Part shown: piece after piece, positions 8,352 through 14,386 of the stretch
How the letters are laid out: each line of letters begins with the position of its first letter
How positions within the stretch are numbered: position 1 is the first letter of the stretch
NCBI GenBank assembly: GCA_021779635.1
Contig: JAJYAH010000047.1
Coordinates: 1 to 17,805 of the forward strand
Length of the DNA: 17,805 nt
Source: Pseudomonadota bacterium
GTDB lineage: Bacteria; Pseudomonadota; Alphaproteobacteria; Rhizobiales; Xanthobacteraceae
Reading direction: 5' to 3'
Translations under genes and position numbers: made by a program
The notes under the pieces: generated by a model
Seen by the model: only the letters and a program-made list of their open reading frames with translations
Told to the model about the DNA's origin: nothing
Databases searched by the model: none

Positions 8352-9504
8352 CCGTGTTTCGTCGCACCCCTCTAAGTAGGGTGTCAGCGAGCTTTCGCCA
8401 AGCCTGAAGACAGCGATCGACGTCCGCATCCACCGTGGACCAGCCCATACTGAGCCGCACCGCGCCCTGAGCGAGCTCGGGCCCAAATCCCATCGCTTTC
8501 AGCACGTGCGATGGTTGCACTTTGCCCGAAGAACAGGCCGACCCCGAGGAAACTGCGATTCCTGCAAGGTCGAAGCCGATCACCGCGGTCTCCGCCTTCA
8601 GTCCCGGAATCGTGAAGAGGGTGGTATTCGGCAGCCGCGCCACCCCGTCGGCGAACACGATCACGCCCGGGGTCTGCCGCAAGCCATTTTCAAGCCGGTT
8701 TTGCAGATTTTCGAGCCGAATGGCCTCGCTTTCCAGCACCGCCATGGCTGCCTTGGCCGCGGCTCCGAATCCGGCAATGCCCGCCACGTTCTCGGTCCCC
8801 GCCCGTCGTCCCAGTTCCTGACCGCCGCCGCGCAGCAGCGATTCCGGCCCCGGCAACCCCTCAGCCAGAACCAGGGCACCGACCCCCTTTGGGCCGCCGA
8901 TCTTGTGCGCCGAGAGCGTCACCAGATCGGCATTCATCGCACTGATATCACACGGTATTTTTCCGAATGCCTGGATCGCATCGACGTGCAGCAATCCACC
9001 GGCGGAATGCACGAATTCACCCGCCTCCGCCACCGGTTGCACTGCGCCGGTTTCATTGTTGGCCAGCATCACCGACACCAGCGCAGGCGGACCGCCTTCG
9101 AGCATCGCGCGCAGGCGATCCAGATCCAACAGGCCGGCGCCGGTAACGCCCACGGCGGCGACCGCCTCGGCCGGGAACCGGCCGCCCGCAAGCACCGAAG
9201 CGTGCTCGATCGCCGAGACCAGCAGTCTTTTGACCGGAAAACCTGAACCTCGCCGAAGCCCCGGCGTCAGGGCAAGCGCATTCGCCTCGGTTCCTCCAGA
9301 GGTAAAGACGACATTTCGGGGCGGCGCGCCAACCGCGCGGGCTATCGTAGCCCTCGCCTCTTCGACCAGTCCGCGGGCCCGGCGGCCTTCGGCATGGACG
9401 GATGAGGGGTTACCGCTGAGGTCCCAATCCGCAGCCATCGCCTGCTTCGCTTCGGGACGAAGCGGGGCCGTCGCATTCCAGTCGAGATAAACCCGGTCAG
9501 GCAT
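8347..9504 (-). CDS. NifS/IscS-like (group I) cysteine desulfurase
   Basis: 385 aa. PLP-dependent cysteine desulfurase of the NifS/IscS class, distinct from the SufS farther down the operon. Visible features are the start YLDWNATAPLRPEA, SGGTEANALAL, the EHAS segment near 100, HVDAIQAFGKIP, the PLP lysine K201 in LSAHKIGGPKGVGAL, GGGQELGRRAGTEN, and the catalytic C324 in the flexible-loop motif SSGSACSSGKVQPSHVL. It is the first gene of the suf locus and presumably feeds sulfur to it or to other acceptors. The exact partner is not evident. The ATG at 9504 fits the family start. No ribosome site lies within reach (AAGG is about 14 bases off), and a -10 box ends five bases before the ATG, so the message may be leaderless. 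In annotation it may be called iscS, nifS or simply cysteine desulfurase. Confidence 0.93.
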   Translation of the reverse strand: MPDRVYLDWNATAPLRPEAKQAMAADWDLSGNPSSVHAEGRRARGLVEEARATIARAVGAPPRNVVFTSGGTEANALALTPGLRRGSGFPVKRLLVSAIEHASVLAGGRFPAEAVAAVGVTGAGLLDLDRLRAMLEGGPPALVSVMLANNETGAVQPVAEAGEFVHSAGGLLHVDAIQAFGKIPCDISAMNADLVTLSAHKIGGPKGVGALVLAEGLPGPESLLRGGGQELGRRAGTENVAGIAGFGAAAKAAMAVLESEAIRLENLQNRLENGLRQTPGVIVFADGVARLPNTTLFTIPGLKAETAVIGFDLAGIAVSSGSACSSGKVQPSHVLKAMGFGPELAQGAVRLSMGWSTVDADVDRCLQAWRKLADTLLRGVRRNTA

Positions 9505-9509
9505 TGAGT

Positions 9510-9539
9510 ATCATATTACCTTAATAAGATGGCTTTCAA
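9510..9539 (-). promoter_or_regulatory. Promoter of the NifS-like gene and suf locus, abutting the start codon
   Basis: Read on the minus strand, TTGAAA (9534-9539) and TATGAT (9510-9515) are separated by 18 bases, close to the sigma-70 consensus. Transcription would start at about 9503-9504, which is the A or T of the ATG, leaving essentially no leader. This agrees with the missing ribosome site. Confidence 0.5.
9514..9526. promoter_or_regulatory. AT-rich palindrome in the suf promoter (operator candidate)
   Basis: TATTA-CCT-TAATA is a perfect 5-bp inverted repeat with a 3-base centre. It lies in the spacer and touches the -10 box of the promoter of the NifS-like gene, a position where a bound protein would block RNA polymerase. 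The regulator is unknown, and the sequence does not clearly match IscR, RirA or Irr sites that I remember. Confidence 0.35.
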
Positions 9540-9651
9540 GCGCCGGTGCGGCCGGTGGGCCGCGGCGCGTCTTATGGCAAGTGGCGATCGCGCCGTCTTC
9601 CGGCAATCGGATCGCTAACGCCTTGAATGCGCTTTCGGATGTTCAAGAAGC

Positions 9652-9681
9652 TTGCTTTTTGCCCCTCGCCTCATGCTAGAA
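9652..9681 (+). promoter_or_regulatory. Possible promoter for the alpha/beta hydrolase gene
   Basis: TTGCTT (9652-9657) is followed after 17-18 bases by GCTAGA/CTAGAA (675-681 of the 9000s). The match is modest, and the leader to the ATG at 9821 would be about 135 bases. Confidence 0.25.
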
Positions 9682-9820
9682 CGCCGCCACCAGTTCACCG
9701 CGCGTCGTTCGCCCAAGCCAGACGACGCCTGATCCGCCCCATTCTCTTAGCCAGGCTTCATTTGCGAAAGCGCCAGATGAAGCCGGCACGAAGGCGGTCG
9801 ATTTTGCCAAGGGATCCTTG

Positions 9821-10468
9821 ATGCCTGAAGTCATTTTCACCGGCCCCGCAGGCCGCCTCGAAGGCCGTTATCACCCGGCGAAGCAGAAGAACGCGCCGAT
9901 CGCGATGGTGCTGCATCCGCATCCGCAGTTTCACGGCACGATGAATCATCAGATCATCTACCAGTGCTATTACGCCTTCGCGCATCGCGGATTTTCGGTG
10001 CTGCGCTTCAACTTTCGCGGTGTCGGCCGCAGCCAGGGCTCGTTCGATCACGGCACCGGTGAACTCTCGGACGCCGCCTCCGCGCTCGATTGGGCGCAGA
10101 CCATCAATCCGGAAGCGCGCGCCTGCTGGGTCGCGGGCTTCTCGTTCGGCGCCTGGATCGGCATGCAGCTATTGATGCGCCGGCCGGAGGTCGAGGGCTT
10201 CATCTCGATCGCGCCGCCCGCCAATCTCTACGACTTCTCGTTTTTGGCGCCCTGCCCATCCTCAGGCCTGATCGTGCATGGCGAGAAGGATGCCGTGGTG
10301 CCGCCCAAGGACGTCAACACGCTGGTCGAAAAACTGAAGACCCAAAAGGGCATCGTGATCGACCAGCAGATCATCCCGGGCGCCAATCATTTCTTCGACG
10401 GCAAGCTGCAGCCTTTGATGGAAACCGTGACCGGCTACCTCGACATGCGGCTCGCCAACGTTCGCTGA
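9821..10468 (+). CDS. Small alpha/beta hydrolase (serine hydrolase fold)
   Basis: 215 aa, cytoplasmic, no signal peptide. The alpha/beta-hydrolase catalytic set is visible: nucleophile S108 in the elbow GFSFGA, acid D157 in VHGEKDAVVPP, and H190 in PGANHFF. The N-terminal part has the HPHPQFHGTMNH segment and the RFNFRGVGRSQG turn typical of a conserved family of short bacterial hydrolases related to dienelactone hydrolase and CocE-like enzymes. Its substrate is not known. The ATG at 9821 is chosen because AGGGA stands 6 bases upstream. The adjacent in-frame TTG at 9818 is less likely. It is divergent from the suf locus and ends 24 bases from the convergent anmK. Genes of this family often sit beside suf operons in this bacterial group (from memory), but a functional link is unproven. 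Confidence 0.88.
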   Translation: MPEVIFTGPAGRLEGRYHPAKQKNAPIAMVLHPHPQFHGTMNHQIIYQCYYAFAHRGFSVLRFNFRGVGRSQGSFDHGTGELSDAASALDWAQTINPEARACWVAGFSFGAWIGMQLLMRRPEVEGFISIAPPANLYDFSFLAPCPSSGLIVHGEKDAVVPPKDVNTLVEKLKTQKGIVIDQQIIPGANHFFDGKLQPLMETVTGYLDMRLANVR

Positions 10469-10496
10469 GCCGGCCGGCGAACGGCCCGCCACTCAG
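10465..10496. terminator. Possible bidirectional terminator between convergent hydrolase and anmK
   Basis: CTGAG (10465-10469) pairs with CTCAG (10492-10496), and inside it GGCCG (10472-10476) pairs with CGGCC (10482-10486). The structure spans the 24-base gap and includes parts of both stop codons. There is no T-run on either side, so termination is inferred from position only. Confidence 0.35.
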
Positions 10497-11596
10497 GGCC
10501 TTGCGATCACGCCACCGGTCATCGGAATCGGCACGCCCGTGGTGGCGGGATAGCTGAGCGGCAGGCCTTTCAAGCCCCGCGCGGCCAGGAAGCCGAAGGC
10601 CTGCGCCTCGATCGCGTCGGCCGACCAGCCCAGCGCATCGGCAGCCTCGACCGTTGCCGGCGCCAGCCGCTCGCGCAGCATCCGCATCATGGTCAGGTTG
10701 CGGGCGCCGCCGCCCGCCACAATCCAGCTGTTGGGGGCTTTCGGCAACAGCGGCGCGATCCGGGCGATCGCCTCGGCAGTGAAGGCGGTCAGGGTCGCCG
10801 CGCCGTCGGGAGGTGGCATCTCGCGCAGCTTCAGCCCGGCGAAATCGTTGCGGTCCAGCGATTTCGGGGGCGGCAGCGCAAAGAACGGGTGTTCCAGGGC
10901 GCGAACGATCCAAGCCACGTCCACCGTTCCCTGCGCAGCCAGACGGCCCTCGCAATCGAACGGCTGGCCCATGGTGCGGAATACGTAGTCATCCAGCAGC
11001 GCATTGCCGGGCCCGGTATCGCAGGCGATCAGGGTATCGGCGCCGTCGACATAGGTGATGTTGGAGACGCCGCCGATATTGACCACGACCATCGGCCCCT
11101 CGCGTTCCAGCGACTGGGCGAGCGCGCGGTGATAGACCGGTACAAACGGAGCGCCCTGGCCGCCGGCGGCGACATCGGCGGCGCGGAAATCATGCATGAC
11201 CGGGATATGGATGGCTCTGGCCAACGCCGTCGCATCGCCGATCTGCACCGTCATTTTCTGCGCCGGCCGGTGCAGCACGGTCTGGCCATGAAAACCGACG
11301 ATGTCGATATCCTCGCACGAAAGGTGGTTTTGCGCGGTGAAGGAGGCCACGGCTTCCGCATGCGCAACGGTCACCGCGCGCTCGGCCTCGCGCAGGATGC
11401 CCGGGCGCGCATCGCGCTGCGGCAGATGGATGGCCTCGGTCAGGGCCTGACGCAGCAACCCGCGTTCTTTATCCGTATAGGCCCGGTAGCCGGAGGGGCC
11501 GAACGCCTTCACCCGCTTGCCGTCGGTTTCGATCAATGCCACGTCGACCCCGTCGAGCGAGGTGCCGCTCATCAGACCGATCGCCGTCAACATCAT
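10493..11596 (-). CDS. anmK: Anhydro-N-acetylmuramic acid kinase AnmK
   Basis: 367 aa, normal family length. AnmK hydrolyses and phosphorylates 1,6-anhydro-N-acetylmuramic acid to MurNAc-6-phosphate, recycling cell-wall fragments in the cytoplasm. Visible motifs are the N-terminal ATP-binding loop GLMSGTSLDGVD (7-18), the VGFHGQTVLHRP segment, NIGGVSNITYV, the catalytic-Asp motif CDTGPGNALLDD (D193) and the C-terminal VAGGGARN of the ASKHA kinase fold. Two adjacent ATGs (11596 and 11593) can serve as start. GAGGG lies about 10 bases upstream of the first. The gene is divergent from tyrS. MurQ, which would act next, is not in the window. Confidence 0.96.
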   Translation of the reverse strand: MMLTAIGLMSGTSLDGVDVALIETDGKRVKAFGPSGYRAYTDKERGLLRQALTEAIHLPQRDARPGILREAERAVTVAHAEAVASFTAQNHLSCEDIDIVGFHGQTVLHRPAQKMTVQIGDATALARAIHIPVMHDFRAADVAAGGQGAPFVPVYHRALAQSLEREGPMVVVNIGGVSNITYVDGADTLIACDTGPGNALLDDYVFRTMGQPFDCEGRLAAQGTVDVAWIVRALEHPFFALPPPKSLDRNDFAGLKLREMPPPDGAATLTAFTAEAIARIAPLLPKAPNSWIVAGGGARNLTMMRMLRERLAPATVEAADALGWSADAIEAQAFGFLAARGLKGLPLSYPATTGVPIPMTGGVIARP

Positions 11597-11635
11597 CGTC
11601 GTGGTGCCCTCGCGACGCCTGCCCCTGACGCCCAG

Positions 11636-11663
11636 CTTGTGTCAAACAGACACATCTTATAAT
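11636..11663 (+). promoter_or_regulatory. Promoter of tyrS
   Basis: A perfect -10 box TATAAT (11658-11663) is preceded by CTTGTG (11636-11641) with a 16-base spacer. The CTTG start fits rhizobial -35 boxes. Transcription from about 11670 gives a leader of about 90 bases before tyrS. Confidence 0.5.
11638..11654. promoter_or_regulatory. Perfect 6-bp inverted repeat between the -35 and -10 boxes of tyrS
   Basis: TGTGTC (11638-11643) and GACACA (11649-11654) are exact inverted repeats around AAACA. The repeat overlaps the -35 box and fills the spacer of the tyrS promoter, in the region shared with the divergent anmK, so it looks like an operator. On the minus strand it contains TTGACA, but no matching -10 is seen. 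Confidence 0.4.
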
Positions 11664-11738
11664 GCCACAGCGCGCACGCCGGCGGCAGCCCTATTCCACG
11701 ATGGTTCCGCAATTCCCTGAAAATACCGTGAAGCAAGA

Positions 11739-11762
11739 ATGATCAGAATCGCACACAAATGA
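11739..11762 (+). CDS. Seven-codon upstream ORF overlapping the tyrS start (candidate)
   Basis: ATG at 11739 opens a frame reading MIRIAHK, and its TGA (11760-11762) overlaps the tyrS ATG as ATGA. tyrS has no clear ribosome site of its own, so ribosomes ending this ORF could reinitiate there. There is no Tyr codon, so attenuation by tyrosine starvation is not suggested. Only a weak GAAG lies ahead of the ORF. It could be chance. Confidence 0.3.
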   Translation: MIRIAHK

Positions 11763-13012
11763 CTGCATTTAAATCAGATTTTCTCAATGTGCTGCAGCAA
11801 CGCGGCTTCATCCATCAATGCTCCGATTTCGACGGCCTCGACGCGCTTGCCGCCAAAGGCCAGGCGATCGCCTATGTCGGCTATGACTGCACCGCGCCGT
11901 CGCTGCACATCGGCAACTACCTGACCATGATGATGCTGCATTGGCTGCAGCAGACCGGCAACAAGCCGATCACGCTGATGGGCGGCGGCACCACGATGGT
12001 GGGAGATCCCTCCGGCAAGGACGAATCGCGCGCGCTGCGCAGCCTCGAGGAAATCGAAGCCAACAAGGCCAGCATCCGCGGCGTATTCGCCAAGGTGCTG
12101 CGCTATGGATCCGGCGCCAACGACGCGCTCATGCTCGACAATGCCGAGTGGCTGACCAAGCTGAACTGGATCGAGATGCTGCGCGACATCGGCCGGCATT
12201 TTTCGGTCAACCGCATGCTGACGATGGACTCCGTGCGCCTGCGCCTCGAGCGCGAGCACGAGATGAGTTTCATCGAGTTCAACTACATGGTCTGCCAGGC
12301 CTATGACTTCGTCGAATTGTCGCGGCGGATCGGCTGCCGGCTGCAGATGGGCGGCTCGGACCAGTGGGGCAACATCGTCAACGGCGTCGACCTCGGCCGC
12401 CGCATGGGAACGCCGCAATTGTTCGCGCTGACGACGCCGCTGCTCACGACGGCGTCCGGCGCCAAGATGGGCAAGACCGCGCAAGGCGCGGTCTGGCTCA
12501 ACGCCGACGCATTCAGTCCCTATGATTTCTGGCAATACTGGCGAAACGTCGAAGATGGCGACGTCGTCAAATTCCTCAAGCTGTTCACGACCCTGCCGCT
12601 CGGCGAGATCGAGCGGCTGGCCGCATTGCAGGGAGCCGAAATCAACGAAGCCAAGAAGGCGTTGGCGGATGCCGCGACCACGCTGTTGCACGGCGCCGAT
12701 GCGGCGCGCGTTGCGGCGGAGACCGCGCGACAGACTTTCGAGGAAGGCGCGATCGCCGAAAACCTGCCGACCGTGGAGATTTCCCGTGCCGAACTCGAAG
12801 CCGGCGCCGGCGTGCTGGCGCTGTTCGTCAAGGCCGGCCTCGTGACGTCGAATGGTGAGGCGCGCCGCCAGATCAAGGGCGGCGGTCTGCGCGTCAACGA
12901 CGCTGCGGTCACCGACGAGAAGTTGATGCTCAAGCTCGCCGACCTCACGCCGGAAGGCGTGGTCAAGCTGTCGCTCGGCAGGAAACGCCACGTCCTGCTC
13001 AAGCCTGCATAG
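11759..13012 (+). CDS. tyrS: Tyrosyl-tRNA synthetase TyrS
   Basis: 417 aa. Class I aminoacyl-tRNA synthetase charging tRNA-Tyr. The Rossmann-fold signature appears as PSLHIGNY (HIGH variant HIGN, 50-53), the tyrosine pocket as VGYDCTAPS near 40, [30 protein letters not shown] (about 180-209) is diagnostic, and the second signature is AKMGKT (235-240). The C-terminal ~65 residues form an S4 RNA-binding domain ([17 protein letters not shown]). Length and order are normal for bacterial TyrRS. The ATG at 11759 fits the family N-terminus ([17 protein letters not shown]). No Shine-Dalgarno is seen ahead of it, and a seven-codon ORF overlaps it. A palindromic element with hairpins follows the stop. 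Confidence 0.98.
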   Translation: MTAFKSDFLNVLQQRGFIHQCSDFDGLDALAAKGQAIAYVGYDCTAPSLHIGNYLTMMMLHWLQQTGNKPITLMGGGTTMVGDPSGKDESRALRSLEEIEANKASIRGVFAKVLRYGSGANDALMLDNAEWLTKLNWIEMLRDIGRHFSVNRMLTMDSVRLRLEREHEMSFIEFNYMVCQAYDFVELSRRIGCRLQMGGSDQWGNIVNGVDLGRRMGTPQLFALTTPLLTTASGAKMGKTAQGAVWLNADAFSPYDFWQYWRNVEDGDVVKFLKLFTTLPLGEIERLAALQGAEINEAKKALADAATTLLHGADAARVAAETARQTFEEGAIAENLPTVEISRAELEAGAGVLALFVKAGLVTSNGEARRQIKGGGLRVNDAAVTDEKLMLKLADLTPEGVVKLSLGRKRHVLLKPA

Positions 13013-13050
13013 GCGCATTCGCCCAAGACCCCTGCTCGTCGAGGCCGAAA

Positions 13051-13108
13051 CGCGCTCCTTGGGAGCGCGATCAGCAAAACCGGGGTTCCGGTTTTGCGTC
13101 CGATCGCG
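13051..13108. repeat. Compound palindromic element between tyrS and the MFS gene
   Basis: Hairpin one pairs CGCGCTCC (13051-13058) with GGAGCGCG (13062-13069). Hairpin two pairs GCAAAACCGG (13074-13083) with CCGGTTTTGC (13088-13097). Around hairpin two, CGCGATC (13066-13072) can pair with GATCGCG (13102-13108) and competes with hairpin one. The GCAAAACCGG wording is typical of dispersed repeats in Bradyrhizobium and relatives (from memory). Confidence 0.6.
13074..13097 (+). terminator. Strong hairpin, possible terminator of tyrS
   Basis: Perfect 10-bp stem with a GGTT loop. The T-tract is inside the stem (GGTTTTGC) and is not downstream of it, so this is not a classical intrinsic terminator. 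It lies 61 bases after the tyrS stop and 28 bases before the MFS ATG. Confidence 0.4.
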
Positions 13109-13125
13109 GTCAAGAGCGTTGGGTC

Positions 13126-14370
13126 ATGGATCAGAATTCGCCGCCCGAGCACACCGAAACCCCGCTGAAGCCGGCGCGCGTGGCGTTGAACGTGCTGGCA
13201 CTTTGCTTCGCGCTGTCGGTGATCGGCCGCGGCCTTGGCGAGAGCTTCACGGTTTTCCTCAAGCCGATCTCGGAAAGCTTCGGCTGGGACCGTGCGCAGG
13301 TCGTCTCGGTCTATTCGCTGGCGGCCCTTGCGGGCGGACTGGCGTCGCCGCTGATCGGCCGCCTGTTCGACCGGTCCGGGCCTCGCGCCGTCTATTCGCT
13401 CGGACTGCTGCTGCTGGGCGGCGCGTTCCTGATCGCCGCCCACGCCCAACAGCTCTGGCAATTCCAGTTGAGCCTCGGCCTGTGCGTCGGTTTCGGCAGT
13501 GCGTTCATCGGCAACGTTCCGAATTCGATCCTGCTCGGCCGCTGGTTCGGGCCGCGATTGCCGACCGCGATGGCCGTCGTCTATTCCGCGACCGGCGCGG
13601 GCGTGCTGATCCTGTTGCCGGCATCGCAAATCCTGATCGATCAGCTCGGCTGGCGCGGCGCCTATCAGATTTTCGGCAGTGCGACACTCCTGCTGCTGTT
13701 GCCGCTGCTGCTGCTGCCATGGCGCCTGTTCTCCACCGGTTCGCCACATCTCGCAAGGAGCGCCGCGGCCGACTTCGCCGACGAAGGCTGGACCTTGCTG
13801 GCGGCAATGCGCCATCACGCCTTCTGGGCATTGTTCTCCACGTTCTTTTTCACCGCGATCGGGATGTATGCGATTTCACCGCAGGTGGTTGCCTATCTGA
13901 TCGATGCCGGATTTCCCCCGCTGCAAGCGGCGACCGCCTGGGGTTTCAGCGGCGTCGTATTGCTGTTCGGCATGCTCGGCGTCACCTCGCTCGACGGCAT
14001 CATCGGCCGAAGGCCGTCCGTCCTGTTGAGCTACGCGCTATCGATTATCGGGATTGTCATGCTCTGGCTGCTGCAATGGTATCCGAATTTCTGGATGCTG
14101 ACGGGGTTCGTCGTGTGCTTTGGCAGCATGATCGGCTCACGCGGTCCGCTGATCTCGGCAACCGCCATGAAGTTCTTTCGCGGCGAGCGGGTCGGAACCA
14201 TTTTTGGCGCCATTTCGATCGGCAGCGGCCTCGGATCGGCGTTCGGCTCCTGGAGCGGCGGGCTGATCCACGACTGGACCCACAGTTATAATCCGCTGCT
14301 CGCGTTCGCGCTGGTGGCCGTGATCCTCGGAATGATTCCGTTCCTGATCGTGCCGGCGCTGCGGGACTGA
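13126..14370 (+). CDS. MFS transporter, 12 transmembrane segments
   Basis: 414 aa inner-membrane protein of the major facilitator superfamily. About twelve hydrophobic segments can be read, beginning near 19-44, 60-79, 89-108 and 113-136. A larger cytoplasmic loop lies after the sixth (about 200-225, SPHLARSAAADFADEG). The second half runs from HAFWALFSTFFF to AFALVAVILGMIPFLIVPAL. MFS motif A appears between TM2 and TM3 as GRLFDRSGPR. Overall wording, with FGWDRAQVVSVYSLAALAGGLASPLIG, resembles the monocarboxylate/oxalate-formate-like MFS branch, but the substrate cannot be told. The ATG at 13126 is the first credible start, and no strong ribosome site is visible. It follows tyrS by 113 bases containing palindromes, so it is probably a separate unit. 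It ends 16 bases from the convergent AsmA-like gene. Confidence 0.9.
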   Translation: MDQNSPPEHTETPLKPARVALNVLALCFALSVIGRGLGESFTVFLKPISESFGWDRAQVVSVYSLAALAGGLASPLIGRLFDRSGPRAVYSLGLLLLGGAFLIAAHAQQLWQFQLSLGLCVGFGSAFIGNVPNSILLGRWFGPRLPTAMAVVYSATGAGVLILLPASQILIDQLGWRGAYQIFGSATLLLLLPLLLLPWRLFSTGSPHLARSAAADFADEGWTLLAAMRHHAFWALFSTFFFTAIGMYAISPQVVAYLIDAGFPPLQAATAWGFSGVVLLFGMLGVTSLDGIIGRRPSVLLSYALSIIGIVMLWLLQWYPNFWMLTGFVVCFGSMIGSRGPLISATAMKFFRGERVGTIFGAISIGSGLGSAFGSWSGGLIHDWTHSYNPLLAFALVAVILGMIPFLIVPALRD

Positions 14371-14386
14371 CGACGGCAAATTTCGA

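Larger units (their letters stand above)
9505..9820. other. Divergent intergenic region between the suf locus and the alpha/beta hydrolase gene
   Basis: 316 bases without a credible gene. Beside the suf end it holds an AT-rich promoter and palindrome (9510-9539) and a GC-rich hairpin (GCGGCC 9548-9553 with GGCCGC 9558-9563). Farther right is a CTTGCTTTTTGCCCC stretch with a possible plus-strand promoter, then the hydrolase leader. A 64-codon frame starting at 9627 is Arg/Pro-rich and unconvincing. Confidence 0.6.

Noticed and set aside
9627..9821. 64-codon frame in the suf-hydrolase divergent region
   Set aside because: Arg/Pro-rich sequence without resemblance to a known protein and no good ribosome site. 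It overlaps the hydrolase leader and is more likely non-coding.
11640..11645. TTGACA on the minus strand as the -35 box of anmK
   Set aside because: No AT-rich -10 sequence lies 15-19 bases downstream. The TTGACA arises from the inverted repeat of the tyrS promoter.
11774..13018. Minus-strand open frame (414 codons) covering nearly all of tyrS
   Set aside because: Composition is typical of a mirror frame, with no recognisable motif. tyrS itself is unmistakable.
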